64,000 nt of DNA from Rhizobacter sp. (GCA_019635355.1 JAHBZQ010000001.1:1922001-1986000); one strand, 5' to 3'; numbered from the stretch's first letter, positions 38,047 to 46,100 are shown. Numbers and translations: made by a program. Notes: generated by a model not told the origin, from the sequence alone.

Positions 38047-38721
38047 TTAGAACGGCATAACGTTCAAAAAGAAGCGCCCGAGCCACCCTATTCCGTTGAC
38101 GTCGGCCTGCGCGCCGCGGCCCCGGTGCTCGATGCGCACGTTGGCGATCTGCGTCGATTGCACGCTGTTGCCCGGCTGGATGGAGCGCGGGTCGACCTGG
38201 CCCGAGAAGCGCAGCACGTCGACGTTCTGGTTCACGCCGATCTGCTTCTCACCGGCCACCACGAGGTGGCCGTTGGGCATGACATCGATCACGGTGCTCG
38301 TGATCACGCCCGAGAAATCGTTGGTGTTCTCGGTGCTGCCCTTGCCTTCGAAGGTGTTGGTCGAGCTGCCTTCCACGGCGGCACGGGCAAAAGCCTTGGC
38401 GTGCACGCCGGGCAGGGCCGAGACACCACCGCCGATGGAGCCGGTCTTGTCGATCGAGCTGGTGCTCTTCTGGCTGGCCGCGACTTTTTCCACGATCTGG
38501 ATGGTGAGCGTGTCGCCCACCAGGCGTGCGCGGTGGTCTTCGAAGAGCGGGCGGTAGGCCGCCGCCTGGTAGATCGAGCCGTTGTTGGGCGGCGGCATGG
38601 GCACCGGCTGCGGGCGCAGGCGGGTGGCCGAGCCGGCTACTTCGACCTTCGGCAGCAGGTAGGGGGTTTCGCAGCCAGCGAGCACTGTGCAAGCGGCCAC
38701 GGCGATGAGCGCAAATCTCAT
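38047..38721 (-). CDS. flgH: Flagellar L-ring lipoprotein FlgH
   Basis: 224 aa from the ATG at 38721 (MRFALIAVAACTVLAGCETP), 5 nt after the flgG stop; a GTG at 38730 overlapping that stop is an alternative. Lipobox VLAGC with lipidated Cys17. The core has the FlgH features VGDTLTIQIVEKVAASQKSTS, LVVAGEKQIGVNQ and EVLRF-like DVLRFSGQVDPRSI. It forms the outer-membrane L ring, indicating a Gram-negative flagellum. Order flgG-flgH-flgI is standard. Confidence 0.96.
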   Translation of the reverse strand: MRFALIAVAACTVLAGCETPYLLPKVEVAGSATRLRPQPVPMPPPNNGSIYQAAAYRPLFEDHRARLVGDTLTIQIVEKVAASQKSTSSIDKTGSIGGGVSALPGVHAKAFARAAVEGSSTNTFEGKGSTENTNDFSGVITSTVIDVMPNGHLVVAGEKQIGVNQNVDVLRFSGQVDPRSIQPGNSVQSTQIANVRIEHRGRGAQADVNGIGWLGRFFLNVMPF

Positions 38722-38726
38722 GTTGA

Positions 38727-39509
38727 TCACAGCTGAGCGAGGCGCTGCAGCATCTGGTCGGAGGTCTGGATGGCCTTGGAGTTGAGCTCGTAGGCGCGCT
38801 GCGTCTGGATCATGCCGATCAGCTCTTCCACGACGTTCACGTTCGAGGTCTCGACGAAGCCCTGCTGCAGCGCGCCCAGGCCGTTCTGGCCCGGCGTGCC
38901 GGCGGTGGGTGTGCCCGAAGCCGCGGTCTCGGTGTAGAGGTTCTGGCCCTTGGGCTCGAGGCCGGCCGGGTTCACGAAGTTCACGAGCTGCAGCGTGCCG
39001 AGGTTCTGCGGTTGCGTCTGGTTGGGGATGCTCGCGGTCACGGTGCCGTCGGCGGCGATCGACACGGAGAGCGCGTTTTGCGGCACGGTGATGCCGGGCT
39101 GCACCAGGTAGCCGTTGTTGGTGACGAGCTGGCCCTGCGCGTTGACCTGGAACGAGCCATCGCGGGTGTAGCCGGTGGTGCCGTCGGGCATCTGCACTTC
39201 GAAGAAGCCGGCGCCGCGCACCGCCACGTCGAGCGGGTTGCTGCTCTGCTGCAGGTTGCCCTGGCTGAAGCTGCGGCTGCTGGCCACGGCACGGGTGCCG
39301 AGGCCGACCTGCAGGCCGGTGGGCAGCGTGGTCTGCTCGCTGCTGTTGGCCCCTGCCTGGCGCAGGTTCTGGTACATCAGGTCTTCGAACACCGCGTGCG
39401 ACTTCTTGTAGCCGTTGGTCGCGCTGTTGGCGAGGTTGTGCGAGATGTGGTCCAGCTGGGTCTGCTGGGCCTCCATGCCGGTCTTCGAAATCCAGAGCGA
39501 ACGCATCAT
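38727..39509 (-). CDS. flgG: Flagellar distal rod protein FlgG
   Basis: 260 aa. N-terminal MMRSLWISKTGMEAQQTQLD with the rod/hook signature ISHNLANSATNGYKKSHAVF, the FlgG-specific insert (YQNLRQAGANSSEQTTLPTG), and the C-terminal ELIGMIQTQRAYELNSKAIQTSDQML helix. Structural subunit of the distal rod, exported by the flagellar type III apparatus. 15 bp after flgF. Length is identical to the canonical 260 residues. Confidence 0.97.
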   Translation of the reverse strand: MMRSLWISKTGMEAQQTQLDHISHNLANSATNGYKKSHAVFEDLMYQNLRQAGANSSEQTTLPTGLQVGLGTRAVASSRSFSQGNLQQSSNPLDVAVRGAGFFEVQMPDGTTGYTRDGSFQVNAQGQLVTNNGYLVQPGITVPQNALSVSIAADGTVTASIPNQTQPQNLGTLQLVNFVNPAGLEPKGQNLYTETAASGTPTAGTPGQNGLGALQQGFVETSNVNVVEELIGMIQTQRAYELNSKAIQTSDQMLQRLAQL

Positions 39510-39524
39510 GGCTGGGTACTCCTA

Positions 39525-40259
39525 TCAGCTCATCGAGAGCAATTGCGCTGCAGCCTTTTCGTCGCCTTCAGCGGTCTGCAACATCTTCATCTGGGCCTCG
39601 AACTGCCGCGCCGCGGTGATCATCGAGACCATCGTTTCCACGGCACTCACGTTCGAGCCTTCGAGCGCGCCGTCTTGCACACGGGCGGTGGCATCGGCGG
39701 GCAAGTCGCCCTCGGGCGCGCGGAAGAGGCCATCGGCCCCGCGCTCCAGCGGTGTGTCTTCGGTGGGCGTCACGAGCTTGAGCTTGCCCACAGCGGTGGT
39801 CTTGCCGGTGGCGCCGTTCTTGGCGCTGATCGTGCCGTCGGGCGCGATGCTGATCTCGCTGTTGGCCGGCACCTGGATCGGGCCGCCGTCGCCCATCACG
39901 GGCAGGCCGCTGCGGGTGACGAGCGCGCCTTCCGAGGTGAGGTCGAGCGCGCCGCCGCGGGTGTAGGCCTCGGTGCCGTCGAGCGCCTGCACGCTCAACC
40001 AGCTGTTGCCCTTGACGGCCACGTCGAGGTTGCGGCCGGTGTTGGTGATGACGCCGGGGGTGGCGTCGAAGCCGGGCGTCGTCTCCAGCGTGTAGACCCG
40101 CGTGCTCGCGCCGCTGCCTTGCACCGGCACGGCGCGGAAGGCCTGCAGCTCGGCGCGGAAGCCCGGCGTGGAGACGTTGGCAAGGTTGTTCGCCAGCGTG
40201 TCCTGGCGCTGCATCATCGCCTTCGCACCAGACATGGAGAGGTAAATCATCCGATCCAT
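39525..40259 (-). CDS. flgF: Flagellar proximal rod protein FlgF
   Basis: 244 aa. Begins MDRMIYLSMSGAKAMMQRQD with DTLANNLANVSTPGFRAELQ and ends with SAVETMVSMITAARQFEAQMKMLQTAEGD, the FlgF form of the axial protein plan. The start is placed at the first ATG (40259); a second ATG at 40250 is possible. Part of the flgBCDEFGHIJKL run, 28 bp after flgE. Confidence 0.96.
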   Translation of the reverse strand: MDRMIYLSMSGAKAMMQRQDTLANNLANVSTPGFRAELQAFRAVPVQGSGASTRVYTLETTPGFDATPGVITNTGRNLDVAVKGNSWLSVQALDGTEAYTRGGALDLTSEGALVTRSGLPVMGDGGPIQVPANSEISIAPDGTISAKNGATGKTTAVGKLKLVTPTEDTPLERGADGLFRAPEGDLPADATARVQDGALEGSNVSAVETMVSMITAARQFEAQMKMLQTAEGDEKAAAQLLSMS

Positions 40260-40287
40260 GACGAGCTCCCGTTAGCGTTCAGTTCGA

Positions 40288-41547
40288 TCAGCGCAGGTTC
40301 ACCAGCGTCTGCAGGATCTGGTCCGTCGTCTTGATGGACTGTGCATTCGCCTGGTACACGCGCTGCGCGGTGATCATGTTCACGAGCTCGGCGGTGAGGT
40401 CGACGTTGGAGTCTTCCAGTGCGCCGGCCTGCAGCACGCCGAGGTTGCCCTGGCCGGGCGTGCCGACGATCGGGTCACCCGACTCGTAGGTGCGCGCCCA
40501 GAGGTTGCCGCCCAGGGGGCGCAGGCCTTGCGTGTTGCGGAAGGTCGAGATCTCGATCTGGCCGGCCGGCTTCGACTGGCCGTTGGAGTACGTGGCCATC
40601 ACGATGCCGTCGGACTCGATCGACAGGCCCGACAGCTGGCCCGGCGCGTAACCATCCTGCGTGAGGTTGGTGACGCCGAAGCCGGCGCCGTATTGCGTGG
40701 CGCTCGTCAGGTCGAGCTGGATGCCGGGGATGGCGAGCGTCTGCGCGCCGGCCGCGTTGGTCGAGGCCGGGATGTCGAGCGTGATCGGGCCGGTGGGCGC
40801 GGTGGGGGCACCGCCGCTCGTCGGGAAGGTCATGGTGGTGACGGGTGCCGGGTCGCCCGCGCCGTCGACCGAGACCGAGGTGCCGTTGGCCGTCACGAAG
40901 ACGTTCCAGGTGTCGGTGCCGGCCTTCTGGAAGTAGTAGGTCAGCGCCACGTCCTGGCCGCGCTGGTCGAAGACCTGCAGCGAGGTGGCGTTGTTGTAGG
41001 TCTGCGCATCGCTGAAGTTGATCATCGGCGTCGTGGCGGGCAGCGTGGTGCCGGCGCGCGAGTCGAGGTTGAACTCCATGTTGATCTCGGTCGTCGCCTG
41101 CGGCTCGATGCCGGCGGTGGGCAGCTGCAGCGGGCCGGCCACGCCGGGCTGGATGACGCCGTTGCCGTCGGCCGGGTAGCCGAGCAGCTGGGCGCCCTGG
41201 TTGGTGACGATGAAGCCGTCCTTGTTGATCTGGAACTGGCCGTTGCGGGTGTACTGCGTCTGGCCGTTGGAGCGCACCTCGAAGAAGCCGCTGCCGTTGA
41301 TGGCCAGGTCCAGCGCGTTGGCGGTGGTGGTGATGTTGCCCTGGCTGAACTGCTGCGTGACCGCCTGCAGGTTCACGCCGATGCCGATGGCGTTGCCGCT
41401 GCCGGCCAGCGCCGAGGCGTACATGTCGCCGAACTCGGCACGCGAAGCCTTGGCACCGAAGGTGTTGGCGTTGGCGACGTTGTTGCCGATGACCTCGAGG
41501 TTCTTGCTCGCGGCGTTCAGGCCGGAAAGTCCTTGCTGGAAGCTCAT
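40288..41547 (-). CDS. flgE: Flagellar hook protein FlgE
   Basis: 419 aa, start MSFQQGLSGLNAASKNLEVI with GNNVANANTFGAKASRAEFG. The long Gly/Thr/Ala-rich middle (hook surface domains D1-D2) and C-terminal ALEDSNVDLTAELVNMITAQRVYQANAQSIKTTDQIL are diagnostic. It polymerises into the universal-joint hook under the FlgD cap. 9 bp after flgD. Complete. Confidence 0.97.
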   Translation of the reverse strand: MSFQQGLSGLNAASKNLEVIGNNVANANTFGAKASRAEFGDMYASALAGSGNAIGIGVNLQAVTQQFSQGNITTTANALDLAINGSGFFEVRSNGQTQYTRNGQFQINKDGFIVTNQGAQLLGYPADGNGVIQPGVAGPLQLPTAGIEPQATTEINMEFNLDSRAGTTLPATTPMINFSDAQTYNNATSLQVFDQRGQDVALTYYFQKAGTDTWNVFVTANGTSVSVDGAGDPAPVTTMTFPTSGGAPTAPTGPITLDIPASTNAAGAQTLAIPGIQLDLTSATQYGAGFGVTNLTQDGYAPGQLSGLSIESDGIVMATYSNGQSKPAGQIEISTFRNTQGLRPLGGNLWARTYESGDPIVGTPGQGNLGVLQAGALEDSNVDLTAELVNMITAQRVYQANAQSIKTTDQILQTLVNLR

Positions 41548-41556
41548 GGTGATTCC

Positions 41557-42204
41557 TTAGTTGAAGGCCTTGACCTGGTTGTAGGCCACGTTGCCGAAGT
41601 TCTTCAGTTCGAGGGTGAGGCTGTCGCCCGAGGTGTTGATGGCCGACACGGTGTCGTGCATCAGCGGGGTGGCGTCGAGCTTGGTGCTGCCGCTCATCGC
41701 CGTCACGCGGAAGGTGACGTTGGTGGCGGTGGCGTTGGTGCCGGCGTTCCAGGTGAACTCGTGCGCGCCGGCCGATTGGGCGCCGAGGTTCAGCGTGTCG
41801 AGCACATGGCCGCCCGGGCCGAGCACCTCGACCTTCACGCTGTCGGCCGCGGCGCCGAGCTCGAAGCCGGCGTCGGCGCGGCCGTTCTCGATCAGGAGCT
41901 TGTTGCCCGGCACGATCACGTCGCGGCCGATCAACTGCGTGCCCTGCAGCGCCTGCATCTGCATGAACTGGCCCGACAGGCCCTGCACCGTGCTGTTGAG
42001 CTTCTCGATGCCGGTGACCGACTGGATCTGCGCCATCTGGCTCGTGACCTGCGCGTTGTCCATCGGGGACAGCGGGTCCTGGTTCTGCATCTGCGCCACC
42101 AGCAGCTTGAGGAAACGATCGGCAGCGCCCGCTTCGTTGGCGGTCTGCACGCCGCTCTTCGCGTTGAGCTTGTCGTAGGCGGATTGGACGTTGGAGACGG
42201 CCAT
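41557..42204 (-). CDS. flgD: Flagellar hook cap/assembly protein FlgD
   Basis: 215 aa. N-terminal export and assembly region with DRFLKLLVAQMQNQDPLSPM and DNAQVTSQMAQIQSVTGIEKLN, the most conserved part of FlgD, followed by the FlgD Ig/Tudor-like core (LLIENGRADAGFELGAAADS, GGHVLDTLNLG). Scaffold for hook subunit polymerisation, later replaced by FlgK. 27 bp after flgC. Confidence 0.96.
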   Translation of the reverse strand: MAVSNVQSAYDKLNAKSGVQTANEAGAADRFLKLLVAQMQNQDPLSPMDNAQVTSQMAQIQSVTGIEKLNSTVQGLSGQFMQMQALQGTQLIGRDVIVPGNKLLIENGRADAGFELGAAADSVKVEVLGPGGHVLDTLNLGAQSAGAHEFTWNAGTNATATNVTFRVTAMSGSTKLDATPLMHDTVSAINTSGDSLTLELKNFGNVAYNQVKAFN

Positions 42205-42231
42205 GTTCGGGTTCCTTGTTCAGCGCAGGGC

Positions 42232-42654
42232 TTACTGGCCCATCTGCAGCGTCTTGAGCAGCAGCGTCTTGGCCGTGTTCATGACTTCGACGTTGTTCTG
42301 GTACGAGCGCGAGGCCGAGATCATGTTGACCATCTCCTCCACCGCGTTCACGTTGCTGTAGGTCACGTAGCCCTCGGCATCGGCCTGCGGGTGCTTGGGG
42401 TCGTGCACGCGGCGGCCGGGGGTCTGGTCTTCGCTGATGGTGCTCACCTTCACGCCGGCCGCGGCACCCGCGCCGGGCATGCCGGGCTGGCCCATCAGCT
42501 CGGTCTGGAAGGTGACCTGACGCGCCTTGTAGGCCTGGCCATCGGGGCCGGCCACGGTGTCGGCATTGGCGAGGTTGGAGGCCACGACGTTCAGGCGCTG
42601 CGACTGCGCCGAAACGGCGCTTCCGCTCACGTTGAAGATCTGGAACATGCTCAT
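42232..42654 (-). CDS. flgC: Flagellar proximal rod protein FlgC
   Basis: 140 aa from the ATG at 42654 (MSMFQIFNVSGSAVSAQSQR), preceded by AAGGAGCT; the earlier in-frame start at 42675 lies in repeat DNA. Contains LNVVASNLANADTVAGPDGQ and the C-terminal YSNVNAVEEMVNMISASRSYQNNVEVMNTAKTLLLKTL. Unlike the other operon members it is separated from its upstream neighbour flgB by 112 bp holding a REP pair. Confidence 0.97.
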   Translation of the reverse strand: MSMFQIFNVSGSAVSAQSQRLNVVASNLANADTVAGPDGQAYKARQVTFQTELMGQPGMPGAGAAAGVKVSTISEDQTPGRRVHDPKHPQADAEGYVTYSNVNAVEEMVNMISASRSYQNNVEVMNTAKTLLLKTLQMGQ

Positions 42655-42676
42655 GTCAGCTCCTTGCAATGCCAAA

Positions 42677-42747
42677 CGTTCGCCCTGAGCCTGTCGAAGG
42701 GCTGCGAAGGAGCACGGCCCTGCCCTTCGACAGGCTCAGGGCGAACG
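42677..42747. repeat. REP-type inverted repeat inserted between flgB and flgC
   Basis: CGTTCGCCCTGAGCCTGTCG.. at 42677-42702 and its exact inverse at 42722-42747 (26-bp arms, 19-nt loop). As RNA it would be a very stable hairpin inside the flgBC transcript. The two arms are identical, suggesting recent acquisition or ongoing correction. Confidence 0.9.
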
Positions 42748-42766
42748 GAGGTCGTCAGCTTGTGAT

Positions 42767-43174
42767 TCATTGCCCACCCTTGATGGCGTCGAGCATCGTG
42801 CGCACGTTGCCGTTGATGAACCGCAGCGTGGCCTCGTAGCGCACCGAGTTGTCGGCGAAGTTGGCGCGCTCGCGATCCATGTCGACCGTGTTGCGGTCGA
42901 GGTTGGTCTGGCTGGGGGTGGCGTACACCAGGTTGCCCTGCACGGCGGCGTCAGTGCCGCCGAGCGCGAGGTGGCCCGGTTGCGTGGCCTTGAGCGCCGC
43001 ACCCTGCTGCGCCCCGGTGGCCTGCTTCAGCGCCGAGGCAAAGTCGAGGTCACGCGCCACGTAGTTGGGCGTGTCGGCATTGGCGATGTTGCTGGCGATC
43101 AGGCGCTGGCGCTCCGAGCGCAGGGTCAGCGCCTGGCCGTGGAAATCGAGCGTGCTCGTCAGTTTGTTCAGCAT
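42767..43174 (-). CDS. flgB: Flagellar proximal rod protein FlgB
   Basis: 135 aa from the ATG at 43174 (MLNKLTSTLDFHGQALTLRS); the extension to 43195 is not typical of FlgB. Rod signature ERQRLIASNIANADTPNYVA and C-terminal NTVDMDRERANFADNSVRYEATLRFINGNVRTMLDAI match well. First gene of the minus-strand axial operon, divergent from flgA with 137 bp between starts, which should hold the class II promoters. I see no sigma-54 (GG-N10-GC) or FliA site for flgB, so FlhDC-dependent sigma-70 control is the default assumption. Confidence 0.96.
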   Translation of the reverse strand: MLNKLTSTLDFHGQALTLRSERQRLIASNIANADTPNYVARDLDFASALKQATGAQQGAALKATQPGHLALGGTDAAVQGNLVYATPSQTNLDRNTVDMDRERANFADNSVRYEATLRFINGNVRTMLDAIKGGQ

Positions 43175-43311
43175 GGTGCTGTCCCGCAAACCCATGTGGG
43201 CGATGTGAAGGCATTGTGGGCAGCGTGTTTCAAAACATAAGCGGGAATAGACCGTCGTTTGGCCTTCAATTCCGACTCTCGCCCGGGCCCATCGCGCCCT
43301 ACATTGGCAGC

Positions 43312-44034
43312 GTGGACAAGACCCTCTTGCCTCTGCTGCGCCTCTTCGTCTTCGCCTGGCTGATCGCCGGCGGGGCGGTGGCGCACGCCCAGGCGTCCAA
43401 CGCCATCGCGGCCGACGCCTGGGTGGCCGCGGGGCAGCGTTTTGCCCTCTCCGAACTGAAGAAGGCCGGCGTCGGCCGCCACGAGGTCGTGGCCGGCCGG
43501 CTCGACCCTCGTCTGCGCCTGGCCGCCTGCGACGAGGTGCAGCCCTACCTGCCGCAAGGCGCGCGCCTCTTCGGCAAGACGCGCGTGGGCCTGCGTTGCG
43601 TGAAAGGCGTCACGAACTGGAACGTCTACCTGCCGCTCACGGTGAACGTCTACGGCCCGGGGCTGGTCTCAACCGCCGTGCTGCCGGCAGGGCATGTGCT
43701 CGCCGCAGAAGATTTCCGTCAAGCCGAGGTCAACCTGGCGGAAGACCTGTTTCAGCCCGCGATCACCGATGCGGCCCAGCTGATGGGCCGCACGCTGGCG
43801 AAGTCCGTCACCCCGGGCCAGAGCCTGCGGCAGACGAGCCTCAAGCCGCGCCAGTGGTTCACGGCCGGCGACAAGGTGCGCATCCGCGTGGTCGGGAGCG
43901 ATTTCGCGGTGGCGGGTGCCGGGGAAGCGATCACCGCCGGAATGGAGGGTCAACCGGCACGCGTTCGCACCGATAACGGGCGGGTGGTGTCTGGTTTTCC
44001 CGTCGCAGACCGCCTGCTGGAGATCACATTGTGA
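43312..44034 (+). CDS. flgA: Flagellar P-ring assembly chaperone FlgA
   Basis: 240 aa from a GTG at 43312 (reads VDKTLLPLLRLFVFAWLIAG); the 32 codons above it lack a signal and come from the promoter region. Signal peptide to about residue 27 (AVAHAQA). Periplasmic SAF-like domain: HEVVAGRLDPRLRLAACDEV, FGKTRVGLRCVKG.NWNVYLPL, VLPAGHVLAAEDF, and the C-terminal IRVVGSDFAVAGAGEAITAG and ARVRTDNGRVVSGFPVADR. Helps FlgI polymerise into the P ring. Divergent from flgB and upstream of flgM. Confidence 0.94.
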   Translation: MDKTLLPLLRLFVFAWLIAGGAVAHAQASNAIAADAWVAAGQRFALSELKKAGVGRHEVVAGRLDPRLRLAACDEVQPYLPQGARLFGKTRVGLRCVKGVTNWNVYLPLTVNVYGPGLVSTAVLPAGHVLAAEDFRQAEVNLAEDLFQPAITDAAQLMGRTLAKSVTPGQSLRQTSLKPRQWFTAGDKVRIRVVGSDFAVAGAGEAITAGMEGQPARVRTDNGRVVSGFPVADRLLEITL

Positions 44035-44071
44035 AAATTCGAGCGGGCACTCAGAATCGCAAAGAAAAACC

Positions 44072-44098
44072 TAAAGTCAGCGGCGGGCGGGCCGATAC
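44072..44098 (+). promoter_or_regulatory. FliA (sigma-28) promoter for flgM
   Basis: TAAAGTCA at 44072-44079, an 11-nt spacer, and GCCGATAC at 44091-44098, matching the flagellar class III consensus TAAA(GTTT)-N11-GCCGATAA. It lies 51-77 nt upstream of the flgM start, so FlgM is made under control of the sigma factor it inhibits. Confidence 0.9.
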
Positions 44099-44148
44099 AC
44101 CGTCCATGTTGAAAGGTTTGGGTCTTTGACAGGCCCAAGGAGTCCAAG

Positions 44149-44463
44149 ATGAAGATCGGCAATCCCGCAGACAAACCCGGCTCGGCCGCCCCGGTCGCCC
44201 CGGTGCGCAACCAGCCTGCCGAGACCAAGGCCGCGGAGGCCGGCGCGCACAAGGGTGCGGCCACCGATCCGAGCGCCAAGGTCGAACTGTCGAACACCGC
44301 ATCGTCGCTGCTGGAAGGCGGCGCCAGTGCCGATTTCGACGCCGACAAGGTGGCCCGCATCGCGCAGGCCATCAGCGACGGCAAATTCGAGATCAACGCC
44401 GAGAAGATCGCCGACCGGCTGATCGCCAACGCACACGAAGTGCTGGGCAAGGCCCAACACTGA
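44149..44463 (+). CDS. flgM: Anti-sigma-28 factor FlgM
   Basis: 104 aa, ATG at 44149 preceded by AGGAG (CCAAGGAGTCCAAG). The Ala/Pro-rich disordered N-terminal half (NPADKPGSAAPVAPVRNQPA) and C-terminal sigma-binding helices (DADKVARIAQAISDGKFEIN, AEKIADRLIANAHEVLGKAQ) are typical. It holds FliA inactive until exported through the completed hook-basal body. Paired with flgN downstream (gap 61 bp) and driven by the FliA promoter at 44072. Confidence 0.96.
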   Translation: MKIGNPADKPGSAAPVAPVRNQPAETKAAEAGAHKGAATDPSAKVELSNTASSLLEGGASADFDADKVARIAQAISDGKFEINAEKIADRLIANAHEVLGKAQH

Positions 44464-44524
44464 GACCCCCGCGCTCCACAAGAGCGCGCCTGCAATCGGT
44501 CCACACGATCCGGTGAACACGACC

Positions 44525-44911
44525 ATGAACACGACGGCCCACCAAGCGGGCCCTGACGAACTCGAAACCACGCTGGCCGCGGTGGAAACGCACCTGGCCG
44601 CGCTGGGTGAATCGCTGCGTGCCCACGACAGCGTGGGCATCGACCACCACGCCACCGAGCTGCACCGCGCGCTCGCCCGCGCGGTCGACCACTTCGCCCG
44701 CGCCGCGCGCAGCGGCCCGGTGCCCTCGCCGCTGCGCGAGCGCCTGAAGCTCGCGAGCGGCCTCGTGGCCTCGCAGCGCGAGTCGCTCGCCCGTGCCACC
44801 GCCGCGCTCGACCGCGCGATGGACGTGCTGATGCCGCGCGATCGCTCGGCCGGGGTCTATTCCGCCACCGGAAGCGCCAGCGCGTTGCGCGGCGGTGCGA
44901 TCCAAGCCTGA
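44525..44911 (+). CDS. flgN: Flagellar export chaperone FlgN
   Basis: 128 aa from the ATG at 44525; a GTG at 44513 in frame adds four residues and neither has a clear ribosome binding site. All-helical, Ala/Arg/Leu-rich, with ALARAVDHFARAARSGPVPS and LREREKLASGLVASQ-like heptads, fitting the FlgN fold that escorts FlgK and FlgL to the export gate. The identification leans on size, helicity and position after flgM, since FlgN sequences diverge strongly. A terminator follows. Confidence 0.85.
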   Translation: MNTTAHQAGPDELETTLAAVETHLAALGESLRAHDSVGIDHHATELHRALARAVDHFARAARSGPVPSPLRERLKLASGLVASQRESLARATAALDRAMDVLMPRDRSAGVYSATGSASALRGGAIQA

Positions 44912-44937
44912 TCGAGCCTCACGCTCAGTGCGACACT

Positions 44938-44965
44938 GCGGCCCTTCGAGGGCCGCTTTGCATTT
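44938..44965 (+). terminator. Intrinsic terminator after flgN
   Basis: GCGGCCCT (44938-44945), loop TCG, AGGGCCGC (44949-44956), followed by TTTGCATTT. Eight perfect GC-rich pairs with a partial T-run, 26 nt after the flgN stop and just before the next gene. Confidence 0.75.
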
Positions 44966-44971
44966 CTGGCG

Positions 44972-45520
44972 ATGACCGAACTGTTGATCTTCCTGGCCGG
45001 CACGGCCTTCTTCACCTACGTGTCGCGCCACGCACTGCGCAACCCGCGCTCGCATGGCTTCTGGCGCTTCATCGCCTGGGAATGCATGCTGGCGCTGCTG
45101 ATCCTGAACTTCCCCATGTGGACGGTCGACCCGTTCTCGCCGCGCCAGCTCGTCTCATGGGCGCTGCTGATCGCCTCGATCTCGCTTGCCATCCACGCGG
45201 TGCAGATGCTCAAGCGCATCGGCCGCCCGACCGAGCAGCGTGCCGATGCGGAGCTCTTCGCATTCGAGAAGACCTCGTCGCTCGTCACGAGCGGCGTCTT
45301 CCGCTACATCCGCCACCCGATGTACGCCGCCCTGCTCTACCTGGCCTGGGGCGCGTTCCTGAAGGACGTCAACGCGATCACGGCCGCCCTCACGGCGGTC
45401 GCCAGCATCGCGCTCTTCATCACCGCGCTGCGCGACGAGGCCGAGTGCCTCGCGCACTTCGGTGAGGCTTACGCCGGGTACATGCGCACGAGCAAGCGCT
45501 TCGTGCCGTTCATCTTCTGA
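44972..45520 (+). CDS. Isoprenylcysteine/phospholipid methyltransferase-like membrane protein
   Basis: 182 aa. Four hydrophobic helices: LLIFLAGTAFFTYV, FIAWECMLALLILNFPMW, LVSWALLIASISLAIHAV, and AITAALTAVASIALFITAL. The family signature VFRYIRHPMYAALLYLAWG (RHPxY) followed by an acidic cluster (RDEAECLAHFGEAYAGYM) is that of the ICMT/PEMT group, which methylate lipids or thiols with S-adenosylmethionine at the membrane. The substrate is unknown. The start is the ATG at 44972, just 7 nt after the flgN terminator, so its promoter must overlap it or it relies on read-through. Its 3' end overlaps a short minus-strand frame. Confidence 0.8.
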   Translation: MTELLIFLAGTAFFTYVSRHALRNPRSHGFWRFIAWECMLALLILNFPMWTVDPFSPRQLVSWALLIASISLAIHAVQMLKRIGRPTEQRADAELFAFEKTSSLVTSGVFRYIRHPMYAALLYLAWGAFLKDVNAITAALTAVASIALFITALRDEAECLAHFGEAYAGYMRTSKRFVPFIF

Positions 45521-45657
45521 AGCGTGTGCCGCATCGCCCGCTCGCGTTGTGCGGTGTCGGGCTGCGGTGCCGTGCCAGCCATGCGCGCCTCGTGCCGGCG
45601 CTGGGCCAGCACCATCATGGTGGCGAACGAGAACACCTTGCGTGCGGCGGTCGTCAT
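45469..45657 (-). CDS. Small basic protein translationally coupled to the upstream remnant gene
   Basis: 62 aa, MTTAARKVFSFATMMVLAQRR.., Arg/Lys-rich. Its ATG (45655-45657) overlaps the stop of the upstream gene in an ATGA arrangement, which supports translation by coupling. The 3' end overlaps the methyltransferase-like gene on the other strand by 52 bp. No family recognised. Could be a chance frame. Confidence 0.4.
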   Translation of the reverse strand: MTTAARKVFSFATMMVLAQRRHEARMAGTAPQPDTAQRERAMRHTLQKMNGTKRLLVRMYPA

Positions 45658-46100
45658 GGCTGCACCTCGTCGCTCATGTCGGAGAAGCGCGCCCTGAGCA
45701 CCGCCAGCGCGTTGGCCACGGCCGGCGCCACGCCCTCGCGGGCCAGCTCGGCTGCGGCCTCGGGACTGCCGTCGAGCACCATCACCACCCGCTCGAGGTG
45801 GCACTCGCCGGCCTCGTCGACCCGCACCTCGGCCACGTGCGCCGCCACCGCGCCGCGCGCGGCCGAGAGGGCCACGCCGTGCGCCATGTCGGCCGTCTGC
45901 GGGCGGCTCCAGCCCGAGACCTTGGCCGCCTCGTCGAGCACGCAGCGCAGCTTAGAGCCAGCCGGCAGCATCTCGCGCCGGTACTGCACCGGGTCGCGCC
46001 AGGCGGCGCGGGCCAGCTCGTCGATGAAACATTCGCGGAAATGAACCGGCGCATACGTCCCTTGTGGGGCAAGCTCGCTGGTGGTGCTCGTGGCGTTCAT
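45654..46100 (-). pseudogene. Internally deleted remnant of an IorB-like molybdenum hydroxylase large subunit
   Basis: 148 aa, ATG at 46100. Two pieces align by eye with the C-terminal half of isoquinoline 1-oxidoreductase beta-type subunits (xanthine dehydrogenase family, molybdopterin-binding): residues 18-110 (CFIDELARAAWRDPVQYRRE, LDEAAKVSGW, HGVALSAARGAVAAHVAEVR, HLERVVMVLD) and residues 118-135 (GVAPAVANALAVLRARF), which is normally the extreme C-terminus. Full-length subunits are about 700 aa or more, so the active-site segments, the rest of the molybdopterin-binding region and a large internal block are missing. No partner 2Fe-2S subunit is nearby. The frame is intact, so a short domesticated protein is possible; otherwise a decayed gene. 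Alignment is from memory of the family. Confidence 0.6.

Noticed and set aside
40528..42765. 745-aa plus-strand frame over flgC, flgD and flgE
   Set aside because: Antisense artefact of codon bias; no domain.
43175..43311. Sigma-54 or FliA promoter for flgB or flgA
   Set aside because: No GG-N10-GC or GCCGATAA-type element found on either strand of the divergent region.
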